Shown here one piece after another: positions 16,554 to 25,417 of a DNA stretch of 64,000 nucleotides. The stretch's first letter is position 1. Each line of letters opens with the position of its first letter. The DNA is from Streptomyces calvus (lineage in GTDB: Bacteria; Actinomycetota; Actinomycetes; Streptomycetales; Streptomycetaceae): positions 124,001-188,000 of the forward strand of contig NZ_VCNP01000054.1 in NCBI RefSeq assembly GCF_006782915.1, written 5' to 3'. Below the pieces are notes generated by a model. The model was not told where the DNA came from, did no database searches, and saw only the letters and a list, made by a program, of their open reading frames with translations. The position numbers and the translations under genes are program-made.

Positions 16554-16693
16554 GGGTGCCCGGTGCGCAGGCAGCGGATACTTCTTTGATCGGAGAGTTG
16601 CGGGTTCGAGTCCCGTCGTCGACTTCGGGTCGATGTAGCTCAAGAGGCAGAGCATCCGAATGTCCCCGTCGCCGATTTCGACCTCGGGCACCC
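16554..16693 (+). ncRNA. YrlA-type Y RNA 2 with permuted tRNA-like domain
   Basis: A perfect 9-bp stem, GGGTGCCCG (16554-16562) with CGGGCACCC (16685-16693), closes the RNA, followed inside by GGTGCGCAGGC on the 5' strand and TCGACCTC on the 3' strand. The tRNA-like part has CTTC-TTTGATC-GGAG (16581-16595) in the anticodon-arm position, T arm GCGGG-TTCGAGT-CCCGT (16600-16616), acceptor CGTCGAC (16617-16623) with GTCGATG (16629-16635) around a TTCGG loop, and D arm GCTC-8 nt-GAGC (16638-16653). CGGAT (16575-16579) can pair with ATCCG (16654-16658) next to the D arm. Order and arm sizes match Y RNA 1. It ends about 67 bp before the Ro60 ATG. Confidence 0.85.
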
Positions 16694-16760
16694 TCCTTCG
16701 TCGCGCCTCCCTCCGGCATCCGGTATGCGAAAAACCGACTTGAATTCGGGGGAATTCACC

Positions 16761-18344
16761 ATGGCGCGCTTCAACACGCGTACCGCCCAGGCACAGCCGA
16801 CGTCGCGCGTGACGTCCACCGGTCGCGTGCTGCGCACCTACGAGGGCGGCCGAGGCCGCGAGCGGGAGCCGCGCTCGGAGCTGTTCCTGCTCGCCGTCTC
16901 CCATTTCGTGACGCAGCAGACCTTCTACGAGACCGGCGACGAGCGCGACGACCGATTCGCGAAGCTCGTGCGCGAGCTCGCCGTGAGCGACCCGTCCTGG
17001 ACGGCCGGGCTGCTCGGCTGGCTGCGCGGCGAGGGCAACCTGCGGACCGCGTCGATCGTGGGCGCCGCCGAGTACGTCAAGGCCCGCCTGGACGCCGGCG
17101 CGACCGGCGGTCCGTCGAACCGGCAGGTCGTGGACTCCGTACTGCGGCGCCCCGACGAGCCCGGTGAGCTGCTCGCGTACTGGACCGCCACCTACGGCCG
17201 GAACATCCCCAAGCCCGTCAAGCGCGGTCTCGCCGACGCCGTCCGCCGGCTCTACGGCGCCAAGGCCCTGCTGAAGTACGACACCGCGTCCAAGGGCTAC
17301 CGCTTCGGCGACATCCTCAACCTGGTGCACGCGGCACCCGACCCGGACAAGCCGTGGCAGGGCGAGCTGTTCCGCTACGCCCTCGACCGCCGCCACCACC
17401 CGGACACCGCGGTGCCGCCCGCCTCGGACCGCGTCCTCGCCGCGCACCGCGAGCTGATGGCGCTGCCCGTCGAGGAGCGGCGCGCGGTCGTCACGGCACC
17501 CGACGGGGCCGAGCGGCTCGCCGCGGCCGGCCTCACCTGGGAGGCGCTGGCGGGCTGGCTGCAGGGGCCGATGGACCGGGCGGCCTGGGAGGCCGTCATC
17601 CCGTCCATGGGCACCATGGCGCTCGTCCGCAACCTGCGGAACTTCGACGAGGCCGGCGTGTCCGACGAGGTCGCGGCACGGGTCGCCGCCCGGATCGCCG
17701 ACCCGGCGGAGGTCGCACGGTCGCGGCAGTTCCCCTTCCGCTACCTCGCCGCGTACCGGCACGCGCCGTCGCTGCGCTGGTCGTACCCGCTGGAGCAGGC
17801 GCTCGGCCACTCGCTGGCCAACGTGCCCGCGCTGCCCGGCCGCACCCTGGTGCTCGTCGACCGCTCGGGCTCGATGTTCCACGCGCGGCTGTCGGACCGC
17901 TCCGAGCTGACCCGTGCGGACGCCGCCGCCGTGTTCGGCACGGCGCTGGCGCTGCGGGCGGCGAAGGCGGACCTCGTCGAGTTCGGCTCGACCAGCAAGC
18001 CTGTGGGGTTCCGCCGCGGCGAGTCGGTGCTGAAGATCCTCGGCCGCTTCGGCGACCTCGGCGGCACGGACACCACCGAGGCGGTGCGCCGCCACTACAA
18101 GCGGCACGACCGCGTACTGATCGTCACCGACGAGCAGTACGCCCACCACCGGCACGGCGACCCGACCGAGCAGATCCCGGCCGACGTGCCCGTCTACACC
18201 TGGAACCTGGCCGGCCACCGGGTGGGCCACGGTCCGTCCGGCACCGCGAACCGGCACACCTTCGGCGGCCTGTCGGACGCCGCGTTCCGGATGGTTCCGC
18301 TGCTGGAGGCCGGCCGGAACGCCGACTGGCCGTGGGCCGCCTGA
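16761..18344 (+). CDS. rsr: Ro60 orthologue (TROVE-domain RNA-binding protein)
   Basis: This 527-residue protein is a bacterial Ro60. In Deinococcus, Ro60 is a ring-shaped protein that binds Y RNA and, through it, PNPase to form an RNA-degrading complex. Residues 1-350 are the HEAT-like TROVE ring (RTYEGGRGREREPRSELF, LLGWLRGEGNLRTASIVGAA, RFGDILNLVHAAPDPDKPWQ). Residues 360-527 form a von Willebrand A domain with an intact MIDAS: D367-R-S369-G-S371, a T in GGTDTT near 436, and D457 in IVTDEQ. The ATG at 16761 follows a GGGGGA site; the frame opens at 16725. Two YrlA-type RNAs and a third Y-like RNA lie directly upstream on the same strand. Confidence 0.95.
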   Translation: MARFNTRTAQAQPTSRVTSTGRVLRTYEGGRGREREPRSELFLLAVSHFVTQQTFYETGDERDDRFAKLVRELAVSDPSWTAGLLGWLRGEGNLRTASIVGAAEYVKARLDAGATGGPSNRQVVDSVLRRPDEPGELLAYWTATYGRNIPKPVKRGLADAVRRLYGAKALLKYDTASKGYRFGDILNLVHAAPDPDKPWQGELFRYALDRRHHPDTAVPPASDRVLAAHRELMALPVEERRAVVTAPDGAERLAAAGLTWEALAGWLQGPMDRAAWEAVIPSMGTMALVRNLRNFDEAGVSDEVAARVAARIADPAEVARSRQFPFRYLAAYRHAPSLRWSYPLEQALGHSLANVPALPGRTLVLVDRSGSMFHARLSDRSELTRADAAAVFGTALALRAAKADLVEFGSTSKPVGFRRGESVLKILGRFGDLGGTDTTEAVRRHYKRHDRVLIVTDEQYAHHRHGDPTEQIPADVPVYTWNLAGHRVGHGPSGTANRHTFGGLSDAAFRMVPLLEAGRNADWPWAA

Positions 18345-18363
18345 GCCGCCGACCCGGCCCGGC

Positions 18364-18402
18364 ACCCTCCCCGTGCGCCGCTCGATAGGGTACGGGGAGG
18401 GT
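18364..18402. terminator. Hairpin after the Ro60 gene
   Basis: ACCCTCCCCGT (18364-18374) and ACGGGGAGGGT (18392-18402) form a perfect 11-bp stem with a 17-nt loop, 20 bp after the Ro60 stop and 23 bp before the TetR gene. The large loop makes it a weaker terminator candidate; it could also be an operator for the TetR protein. Confidence 0.6.
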
Positions 18403-18424
18403 CCCCGGGGGCGAGGAGTGGCTG

Positions 18425-18991
18425 ATGGTGCAGGCCAGACCCATGCGCGCGGACGCCCGCCGCAATCACGAGCGGTTGCTGAAGGTGGCGGTGGAGGCCT
18501 TCGCCGCGTACGGAGAGGGCGCCTCGCTCGACGAGATCGCCAAGCGGGCCGGTGTCGGCTCCGGCACGCTCTACCGGCACTTCCCGACCCGCCGGGCGCT
18601 GCTGGAGGCCGCCTATGTCGACCGGATCGAGACGATCGCGGCGCGCGCCGCCGAGCTGGGCGAACGACTGCCGCCCGACCAGGCGCTGACGGAGTGGCTG
18701 AACGAACTGGGCGCCGGGATGATCCAACTGCGCGGACTGCGGGCGCTGCTGGGTTCGGCCGTCGGCGGCGGGACCGCGGGAGACGGCACCGACTGCTGTG
18801 ATCCGCTGCTGCGGGCCGTGGCCCGGCTGGTCGGCGCGGCCCAGGAAGCGGGGACGCTGCGGCGGGACGTCGAACCGGTCGACGTGCTGCGGCTGGCCCA
18901 CGGGGTGGCCACGGCCTCGGAGCTGGCCGGCGGGGAGGGTGCCTGCCTGCGCCGGTATCTGGAACTGCTGACCACGGGCCTGCGGGCGTAG
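18425..18991 (+). CDS. TetR-family transcriptional regulator
   Basis: This 188-residue regulator has an N-terminal TetR helix-turn-helix (residues about 10-56: NHERLLKVAVEAFAAYGEGA, SLDEIAKRAGVGSGTLYRHF) followed by a variable helical ligand domain with a CCDPLLRAVARL segment. The C-terminal domain resembles the TetR_C_33/SbtR type common in Streptomyces. A GTG at 18428 is an alternative start. The ligand and target genes are unknown; neither neighbour is a typical target, so it may only regulate itself or a distant gene. Confidence 0.9.
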   Translation: MVQARPMRADARRNHERLLKVAVEAFAAYGEGASLDEIAKRAGVGSGTLYRHFPTRRALLEAAYVDRIETIAARAAELGERLPPDQALTEWLNELGAGMIQLRGLRALLGSAVGGGTAGDGTDCCDPLLRAVARLVGAAQEAGTLRRDVEPVDVLRLAHGVATASELAGGEGACLRRYLELLTTGLRA

Positions 18992-18995
18992 ACCG

Positions 18996-19020
18996 GGCGC
19001 CCCCGCTCCACGGGGGCGCC
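18996..19020. terminator. Bidirectional terminator
   Basis: GGCGCCCCCG (18996-19005), loop CTCCA, CGGGGGCGCC (19011-19020) form a perfect 10-bp stem directly after the TetR stop and 24 bp from the convergent TerD gene end. Confidence 0.88.
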
Positions 19021-19043
19021 TGGCGGCCTGGCGTACGGACGAG

Positions 19044-20249
19044 CTACAGCGCCTGCGCGGCCGGCTTGACCATGCCGCGGACCGTGCGCGACTTCACGAA
19101 GTCGCCCATCGCGGTCATCTCCCACTCGCCGGAGTACTGGCGGATCAGCTTCGCCATCATCACGCCCGTCTGCGGCTCGGCGCTCGTGAGGTCGAAGCGG
19201 ACCAGTTCCTCCCCGGTGGCGGCGTCCAGGAGGCGGCAGTACGCCTTGGCGACCTCGGTGAACTTCTGGCCGGAGAAGGAGTTGACCGTGAAGACCAGGC
19301 CGGAGACCTCCTGGGGCAGGCGGCCGAGGTCCACCGTGATCACCTCGTCGTCCCCGCCGCCCTCACCGGTGAGGTTGTCGCCGGAGTGGCGGATCGCGCC
19401 GTTCACGATCTGGAGCTTGCCGAAGTAGCAGCTGTCGATGTGGTTGCGCTGCGGGCCGTAGGCGATGACCGAGGCGTCCAGGTCGATGTCCTTGCCGCGG
19501 TACGCCGGCTCCCAGCCGAGGCCCATCTTGACCTGCGAGAGCAGCGGGCGGCCGCCCTTCATCAGGGAGACGGTCTGGTTCTTCTGGAGGCTGACCCGGC
19601 CCTTGTCGAGGTTGATCTTGCCGGTGCCGGGGGCCGCGGCGGGTGGGGCCGGGGGAGCGGCGGGGGCCGCGGCCGGCACCGGGGGTGCCTGCGGGGCGGC
19701 GGCCGGCACGGGAGGTGCCTGCGGGGCGGGCCGGGCGGGGGCGGCGGGCTCCTCGACCGTGACGCCGAAGTCGGTGGCGATGCCGGCCAGGCCGTTGGCG
19801 TAGCCCTGGCCGACGGCGCGGGCCTTCCAGGCGCCGTTGCGCAGGTAGATCTCGACGACCACCAGCGCCGTCTCGTCGCCCAGGCGCGGGGGTGTGAACG
19901 TGGCCAGGACGGTGTTGTCGTCCGCGCTGCGGAGGGTGGCGGTCGGTTCGATGCCCTGGAAGGTCTGGCCCGCGGCGTCCGGGCTCGCGGTGACGACGAT
20001 CTTCTCGATGCCGGGCGGGAGGGCCTTGGTGTCGACCGTGATGGCGTCGGGGGTGGTGCCGCCGCCCGAGCGGTAGGTCACGCCGGGGCCGCTGGGCTGG
20101 TTGTAGAAGATGAAGTCGTCGTCGGAGCGCACCTTGCCGTCGGCGGTGAGCAGCAGGCCCGATACGTCCAGCCGCACGGGCGCGGCGACGTCCACCGTCA
20201 CTCGGGCGGTGGGGAGGGGGATGTTCGAGCCGGGGGTCATAGCGGTCAT
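19044..20249 (-). CDS. Double TerD-domain protein with Pro/Ala-rich linker
   Basis: This 401-residue cytoplasmic protein has two TerD (Ca2+-binding stress protein) domains. The first covers about residues 10-175 (VRSDDDFIFYNQPSGPG, GGTTPDAITVDTKALP). The second covers about 225-395 and includes SLMKGGRPLLSQVKMGLGWE, DLDASVIAYG, HSGDNLTGEGGGDDEVI and GWE/GEWEM motifs. A low-complexity linker at about 185-222 contains two direct copies of APQAPPVPAA, matching a 33-bp-type DNA repeat. TerD proteins are linked to tellurite, phage and envelope stress, and in Streptomyces to differentiation. It lies alone, not in a ter operon. The start could also be the ATG at 20240; neither has a clear ribosome site. 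Confidence 0.9.
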   Translation of the reverse strand: MTAMTPGSNIPLPTARVTVDVAAPVRLDVSGLLLTADGKVRSDDDFIFYNQPSGPGVTYRSGGGTTPDAITVDTKALPPGIEKIVVTASPDAAGQTFQGIEPTATLRSADDNTVLATFTPPRLGDETALVVVEIYLRNGAWKARAVGQGYANGLAGIATDFGVTVEEPAAPARPAPQAPPVPAAAPQAPPVPAAAPAAPPAPPAAAPGTGKINLDKGRVSLQKNQTVSLMKGGRPLLSQVKMGLGWEPAYRGKDIDLDASVIAYGPQRNHIDSCYFGKLQIVNGAIRHSGDNLTGEGGGDDEVITVDLGRLPQEVSGLVFTVNSFSGQKFTEVAKAYCRLLDAATGEELVRFDLTSAEPQTGVMMAKLIRQYSGEWEMTAMGDFVKSRTVRGMVKPAAQAL

Positions 20250-20361
20250 GCCGGGTGAACGAGCGGGGCCGTTTTACCGTTCCCTTACCCGGCACGGTCG
20301 GCCCAGCGCTTTTCGCGGCCCTCCGGGGCGCACCCGCCGACCCCCGAAGGGCCCCGTCCCC

Positions 20362-20404
20362 GCACGCCGGACGGACGGGCCAGCAGCCCGCCCGCCCGGC
20401 GTGC
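20362..20404 (-). terminator. Terminator of the sugar/polyol operon
   Basis: A 19-bp stem with two A-C mismatches (20362-20380 with 20386-20404, ends GCACGCCGG/CCGGCGTGC) closes a 5-nt loop. It sits 10 bp after the dehydrogenase stop on the minus strand. Confidence 0.85.
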
Positions 20405-20413
20405 AGGCACGGC

Positions 20414-21403
20414 CTACGGCACCACCACGATCTTCCGGCCCACGCCCGCCGCGAACTGCTCCAGGGCCTGCGGGTACTGCTCCAGCGGGATGCGGTCGCT
20501 GATGAAGACGTCCGGGTCCAGCACACCGTTCGCGAACAGCTCCGCCGCGCGCTCGTAGCTGTGCAGCACGGCCATCGAACCCGTGATCGTGATCTCCTGG
20601 TTGTAGATCCGGTACGGGTCGATCGTCACGCGCGTCGCGTAGTCGGCCACACCGAACTGGAGGAACGTGCCGGCCTTGGCGACCCGGTCCAGGCCGTCCT
20701 GGATCGCCGCCGCGTTGCCGGTCGCGTCGATGACGAGGTCCCAGCCCTGCGGACGGTCCAGCTCGTCCGGGTTGGCGGCCGCCGCCGAGACGCCCAGCTT
20801 CCGGGCGGTCTCCAGACGCGTCGGGTTGAGGTCCACCATGTCCACGCTCGCCGCACCGGTGCGCTTGGCCAGCTCCAGCATCATCAGGCCCATGGTTCCG
20901 GAGCCGTAGATCAGGACGTGGGCGCCGAGGCGGGACTGGAGCACGTCGTAGCCGCGCACCGCGCAGGACAGGGGCTCGATCAGCGCCGCGTCCTGGGTGC
21001 GGACGTGGTCGGGGAGCTTGACGCAGTTGGCCACCGGGGCCTTCGCGTACCGGGCGGCGCCGCCGGGCTCGGTGACGCCGATCGCCGCCCAGCGCTCGCA
21101 CAGGTTGTTGTGGCCGTTGCGGCAGTAGCGGCACTCGTAGCAGTACAGGGAGGGGTCCACCGCGACCTGGTCGCCGACCGCGACCTCGGTGACCTGGCTG
21201 CCGACGCCGACCACCTCGCCGGCGAACTCGTGCCCCGGCACGATCGGGAGCTTCGGGGCGAACTCGCCCTGGAGGATGTGCAGGTCGGTGCCGCACAGCC
21301 CGCAGGCGGCGACCTCGACCACGACCTCGCGCGGCCCGGGCGTCGGGTCCGGGACCTCGGTGACGACGGCCTTCCCCACGGACTCGATGACGGCGGCCTT
21401 CAT
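20414..21403 (-). CDS. Zinc-dependent alcohol/polyol dehydrogenase (MDR family)
   Basis: This is a 329-residue cytoplasmic medium-chain dehydrogenase. The catalytic zinc site is C37 (CGLCGTDLH), H58 and E59 (GHEFAG). The structural zinc site is C88, C91, C94 and C102. The Rossmann motif YGSGTMGLMM follows, with D in VDLNPTRLE preferring NAD. The ATG at 21403 overlaps the stop of the permease before it (ATGA). As last gene of an ABC-importer operon it probably oxidises the imported sugar alcohol (sorbitol, arabinitol or similar) to a ketose; the substrate is inferred from context only. Confidence 0.88.
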   Translation of the reverse strand: MKAAVIESVGKAVVTEVPDPTPGPREVVVEVAACGLCGTDLHILQGEFAPKLPIVPGHEFAGEVVGVGSQVTEVAVGDQVAVDPSLYCYECRYCRNGHNNLCERWAAIGVTEPGGAARYAKAPVANCVKLPDHVRTQDAALIEPLSCAVRGYDVLQSRLGAHVLIYGSGTMGLMMLELAKRTGAASVDMVDLNPTRLETARKLGVSAAAANPDELDRPQGWDLVIDATGNAAAIQDGLDRVAKAGTFLQFGVADYATRVTIDPYRIYNQEITITGSMAVLHSYERAAELFANGVLDPDVFISDRIPLEQYPQALEQFAAGVGRKIVVVP

Positions 21404-22251
21404 TTCACGGCTCCCAACGACAGGCCCTGGACCAGCTTGTCCTGGGCGGCGAACCCCGCCGCGAGTACCGGCAGGGAGATGACGAGCGACGCGGCGCACA
21501 CCTTGGCCAGGAACAGGCCCTGGCTGGTGATGAAGCCGGTCAGGAAGACGGGGGCGGTCTCGGCCACCACACCCGTCAGGACTCGGGCGAACAGCAGTTC
21601 GTTCCAGCTGAAGATGAAGCAGATGAGGGACGTCGCGGCGATGCCGGGCAGGGCGATGGGCGCGACCACCCGGGCCAGGATCGTCGGCAGTCTGGCGCCG
21701 TCCACCCGTGCCGCCTCGATGATGGCGACCGGGACCTCCGCCAGGAAGGACTGCATCATCCACACCGCGATCGGCAGGTTCATCGAGGTGTAGAGGATGA
21801 CCAGCAGCCAGATGTTGTCCAGCATGTCCGTGTTCTTGGCGAACAGGTAGATCGGCAGCAGGCCGGCCACGACGGGCAGCATCTTGGTGGAGAGGAAGAA
21901 GAACAGGACGTCCGTCCACTTCTTCACCGGGCGGATGGACAGGGCGTAGGCGGCGGGCAGGGCCAGCACCAGCACCAGCAGCGTCGAGGCGACGGACGCC
22001 ACCGCCGAGTTGATCAGGGCCGGCCAGGGGCTCGCGCCGCCGCCCGCGCCGAAGAACTCGCGGTAGCCGTCGAGGGTGAGGGCGGCGGTGAAGGACGGCG
22101 GGTTGGTGGCCGCGTCCGCCTCGGAGTGGAAGGACGTCAGCGCCATCCAGGCGATGGGCAGGAAGAACACGATGCCGGCCAGCCAGGCGACCAGGCCGAG
22201 GCCCGCTCCACCGCGGAACCGGCCGCGGGTGCGTACGGCGATGCTGCTCAT
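21400..22251 (-). CDS. Carbohydrate ABC transporter permease (MalG type)
   Basis: This 283-residue inner-membrane protein has six predicted transmembrane helices and the EAA loop IIEAARVDGARLPTILARVV that contacts the ATPase. The N-terminus is cytoplasmic and Arg-rich. It begins at the ATG overlapping the stop of the partner permease, and its own stop overlaps the dehydrogenase start. With the upstream permease and lipoprotein it forms a CUT1-type importer. No ATPase gene is in the operon, so a shared ATPase such as MsiK is likely. Confidence 0.93.
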   Translation of the reverse strand: MSSIAVRTRGRFRGGAGLGLVAWLAGIVFFLPIAWMALTSFHSEADAATNPPSFTAALTLDGYREFFGAGGGASPWPALINSAVASVASTLLVLVLALPAAYALSIRPVKKWTDVLFFFLSTKMLPVVAGLLPIYLFAKNTDMLDNIWLLVILYTSMNLPIAVWMMQSFLAEVPVAIIEAARVDGARLPTILARVVAPIALPGIAATSLICFIFSWNELLFARVLTGVVAETAPVFLTGFITSQGLFLAKVCAASLVISLPVLAAGFAAQDKLVQGLSLGAVK

Positions 22252-23189
22252 GCGCGGGACACCTCCTCGCGGAACAGGGACGACACCACGCGCAGGGCGA
22301 AGGTCGCGATGATGATCGAGCCGATGACGACCAGGACGCCGGCGGCCGAGGCGAGGCCGTTCTCGTGGGCCTGGTAGAAGGTCTGGTAGACGGTGTAGGG
22401 GAGGTTGGCGGTGCCCAGGCCGCCGGAGGTGATGGTGAACACCGCGTCGAAGTTCTGCACGATGTAGATCGAGCCGAGCAGCGCGCCCAGTTCGAGGTAG
22501 CGGCGCAGGTGCGGCAGGGTCAGGTGGACGAAGATCTGCCAGTCGCTGGCGCCGTCGACGCGGGCGGCCTCGAGCTGCTGCTGGTCCCGGCTCTGCAGTC
22601 CGGCGAGCAGGATCAGCATCATGAACGGGGTCCACTGCCACACCAGTGAGGCCTCGACGGCGAGCAGCGGGGTTTCGCTGATCCAGTCGGGCTGCGGGCC
22701 GCCGACGTAGTGCAGCAGGCCGTTGAGGAGGCCGTACTCCGGGTTGTAGAGGACGTGCTTCCACAGCAGCGCCGCCGCCACCGGGACCACCAGGAACGGG
22801 GCGATCAGCAGGGTGCGGACGATGCCGCGGCCGCGGAACTTCCGGTCCAGCAGGAGGGCGAGGAGCAGCCCGAGGACGAGGCTCGCCAGGACGACGGCGA
22901 CGGTCAGCAGGATCGTCGTCCAGACGGACTTGCGCAGGGCCGCGTCGGTGAGCACCTCCTGGTAGTTCTCGAAGCCGGCGAAGTGCCGGGCGTCGGGGTA
23001 GAGGGAGTTCCAGTCGAAGAAGGAGATCACCAGCGTCGCCACGAAGGGCAGCTGGGTGACCGCGATCATGAAGATCAGGGCGGGCAGCAGCGGGGCGCGG
23101 GTGACCCAGGCGCGCAGCCGGGGGGAGGGCCGGCGAGGGGCCGTGGGTGTCGGCGGAGCGGCCACGGGGGCCGTTGTCGTGGCGGTCAT
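22248..23189 (-). CDS. Carbohydrate ABC transporter permease (MalF type)
   Basis: This 313-residue inner-membrane protein has an N-terminal cytoplasmic Pro/Ala-rich tail, six helices and the EAA loop QLEAARVDGASDWQIFVHLT. A periplasmic-side segment before helix 2 (FFDWNSLYPDARHFAGFENY) is typical of CUT1 MalF-like subunits. Start and stop codons overlap with both neighbours, so it is tightly co-translated with the binding protein and second permease. Confidence 0.93.
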   Translation of the reverse strand: MTATTTAPVAAPPTPTAPRRPSPRLRAWVTRAPLLPALIFMIAVTQLPFVATLVISFFDWNSLYPDARHFAGFENYQEVLTDAALRKSVWTTILLTVAVVLASLVLGLLLALLLDRKFRGRGIVRTLLIAPFLVVPVAAALLWKHVLYNPEYGLLNGLLHYVGGPQPDWISETPLLAVEASLVWQWTPFMMLILLAGLQSRDQQQLEAARVDGASDWQIFVHLTLPHLRRYLELGALLGSIYIVQNFDAVFTITSGGLGTANLPYTVYQTFYQAHENGLASAAGVLVVIGSIIIATFALRVVSSLFREEVSRA

Positions 23190-24559
23190 CGTCCCTCGTA
23201 CTCCTCGGAGATCTCTTCTGCGAGCTGCTGGGACTTCTTCAGGGCCGATTCGACGGACTGCCGTCCGGCGATGGCCGCGCTGATCTCCTGGGAGACCTTG
23301 GTGCCGAGGTCGGTGAACTCGGGGATGCCGACGAACTGGATGCCGGGCGCCGGGCGGGGCTGGACGCCGGGGTCGTCGGGCCGGGCCTGCTCGATGGCCG
23401 CCTTGGTCATCTCCTGGAAGGCGGCGGCCTCGGCGCGGTAGTCGGGGTTGGCGTAGGTGGAGGCGCGCTTGCCGGCCGGGATGTTGGACCAGCCGAACTC
23501 GTCGCCGACCAGCTGCTCGTAGCCCTTGCTGGAGGCCCAGGAGACGAACTTCCAGGCGTTGTCGGGGTTGCGGGAGGCGTGCTGGATGCCCCAGGCCCAG
23601 GTGTAGAGCCAGCCGGAGGACTCGGTCTTCTCCACGGGCGCGGGCGCGTAGCCGACCTTGCCCTTGACGGGGGACTTGGCGGCCTCCAGGGAACCGGCCG
23701 CGGAGGTGGCGTCGTACCACATGGCGACCTTGCCCTGGGTCATGTTGTTCAGGCACTCGGCGAAGCCGGCCTGGGCGGCGCCGGACTCGCCGTGCTCGCG
23801 GACCAGGTCGACATAGAACTTCGTCGCCTTCTGCCACTCCGGGGAGTCGAGCTGCGCGTTCCAGTCCTCGTCGAACCAGGTGCCGCCGAAGGTGTTCACC
23901 ACCGTGGTCAGCGGGGCCATCACCTCGCCCCAGCCGGGCAGGCCGCGCAGGCAGATGCCCTTCATGCCCGGTTCGGCCCCGTCGAGCTGCGCGGCGAGGT
24001 CGGCCACCTGCTGCCAGGTGGGCTTGGCGGGCATGGTCAGGCCCTCCTTCTCGAAGATGTCCTTGCGGTACATCAGGAAGGACGACTCGCCGTAGAAGGG
24101 CTGGCCGTAGAGCTTGCCGTCGTCGCCGGTGAGGGACTGGCGCATCGGCTTGAGGATGTCCTGCTCGTCGTACGCGCCGTCCTTCGCCGTGTACGAGTCC
24201 ATCTCGTGCAGCCAGCCGTTGCGGGCGTAGATCGGGATCTCGTAGTTCGACAGCGTTGCCACGTCGTACTGGCCGGCCTGGTTGGCGAAGTCCTGGCTGA
24301 TCTTGTCGCGGACGTCGTTCTCCGGCAGCACGGTGAAGTTGACCTTGATGCCGGTGTCCTTGGTGAAGTGGTTCGCGGTCAGCTTCTGCAGCTCGACCAT
24401 CTGCGGGTTGTTGACCATCAGGACGTTGATGGAGTCACCGCCGGATCCGGCCCCGCCCGCTCCGACCCAGCAGCCGGAGAGCAGCGGGGCGAGTAGCGTC
24501 CCTGCGGCGACCGCGGCGAGTGTGGCTCGCGGCGGCCTCCGTCGGCTCTGGGTTCGCAT
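23186..24559 (-). CDS. Sugar/polyol-binding lipoprotein of ABC importer
   Basis: This 457-residue exported substrate-binding protein has a basic start (RTQSRRRPPRATLAAV), a hydrophobic segment and a lipobox LLSGC, so it is anchored to the outside of the membrane. The mature part is an SBP_bac_1-type fold (INVLMVNNPQMVELQKLTANHF, TFGGTWFDEDW, KFVSWASSKGYEQL). It resembles binding proteins for sorbitol/mannitol-type substrates, in line with the dehydrogenase in the operon, but the ligand is not proven. An AGGAG site fixes the ATG at 24559; the frame is open a little further. Confidence 0.9.
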   Translation of the reverse strand: MRTQSRRRPPRATLAAVAAGTLLAPLLSGCWVGAGGAGSGGDSINVLMVNNPQMVELQKLTANHFTKDTGIKVNFTVLPENDVRDKISQDFANQAGQYDVATLSNYEIPIYARNGWLHEMDSYTAKDGAYDEQDILKPMRQSLTGDDGKLYGQPFYGESSFLMYRKDIFEKEGLTMPAKPTWQQVADLAAQLDGAEPGMKGICLRGLPGWGEVMAPLTTVVNTFGGTWFDEDWNAQLDSPEWQKATKFYVDLVREHGESGAAQAGFAECLNNMTQGKVAMWYDATSAAGSLEAAKSPVKGKVGYAPAPVEKTESSGWLYTWAWGIQHASRNPDNAWKFVSWASSKGYEQLVGDEFGWSNIPAGKRASTYANPDYRAEAAAFQEMTKAAIEQARPDDPGVQPRPAPGIQFVGIPEFTDLGTKVSQEISAAIAGRQSVESALKKSQQLAEEISEEYEGR

Positions 24560-24646
24560 GGATCGCTCCTGGACGTATAGGGAGATAGTGGGCGTCACCT
24601 GGCATGGATCGGCCCCATGGGGGGTGTAACGGTGTGCGGATGTGGA

Positions 24647-25417
24647 TCAGACCCGGATGACCTGCGGCCCGAGCAGGGAGTAGCGGTGGGCCTCGGCCGC
24701 CGGGAGCAGCGTGCTCGTGACGATCGCCTCCAGCGCGCCGACGTCGGCGAACCGGCAGAAGCTGACCGCCCCGAACTTGGTGTGCACGCCGGCGAAGACG
24801 ACCCGGCGGGCGGCCCGCACGGCCTGTGCCTTGACCTCGCTGACCGCGGGGTCGGGCGTGGTCAGGCCGTGTTCGCGGGAGATTCCGTTGGCGCCGATGA
24901 ACGCCAGGTCGATGACGAACCCGGAGAGCATCTTCGTCGTCCAGTGGTCGACGGTGGCGAGGGTCCCGGAGCGGACCCGGCCGCCGAGCAGCAGGACGGA
25001 GGCGGTGCCGTTCTCCGCCAGCGCGCCCGCGACCGGCAGCGAGGCGGTGACCACGGTGAGCGGCCGGTCGGTGGGCAGGGCCTCGGCGATGAGCTGGGGG
25101 GTGAAGCCCTCGTCGACGAAGACCGTCTCGGCGTCCCCGAGCAGCTCGGCCGCGGCGGCCGCGACCCTGCGCTTCTCGGGCACGTGGCTGGTGGCGCGGA
25201 AGGCGAGCGTGGTCTCGAAGCCGGCGCTCTCCACGGGGTAGGCCCCGCCATGGGTGCGCCGCACCAGACCGTGGTCCTCCAGGGCGCGCAGATCCCGTCG
25301 TACGGTCTCCTTGGCCACGCCCAGTTCGACGGCCAGTGCGGTGACGTCGACCGATCCGGTGGCACGCGCCACCCGGACGATCTCCCGCTGGCGCTCTTCG
25401 GCCGTCCGGTTGCCCAT
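24647..25417 (-). CDS. DeoR-family transcriptional regulator
   Basis: This 256-residue repressor has the DeoR HTH at residues 6-60 (ERQREIVRVARATGSVDVTA, KETVRRDLRALEDHGLVRR followed by THGGA) and a DeoR sensor domain related to ribose-5-phosphate isomerase (VFVDEGFTPQLIAEAL, LAFIGANGI). Such proteins sense phosphorylated sugars. It is the first gene of a minus-strand operon with the importer and dehydrogenase, 87 bp ahead of the binding protein, so it most likely controls that operon. The start at 25417 is placed at MGNRTAEERQ; the frame opens earlier, at 25471. Confidence 0.9.
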   Translation of the reverse strand: MGNRTAEERQREIVRVARATGSVDVTALAVELGVAKETVRRDLRALEDHGLVRRTHGGAYPVESAGFETTLAFRATSHVPEKRRVAAAAAELLGDAETVFVDEGFTPQLIAEALPTDRPLTVVTASLPVAGALAENGTASVLLLGGRVRSGTLATVDHWTTKMLSGFVIDLAFIGANGISREHGLTTPDPAVSEVKAQAVRAARRVVFAGVHTKFGAVSFCRFADVGALEAIVTSTLLPAAEAHRYSLLGPQVIRV

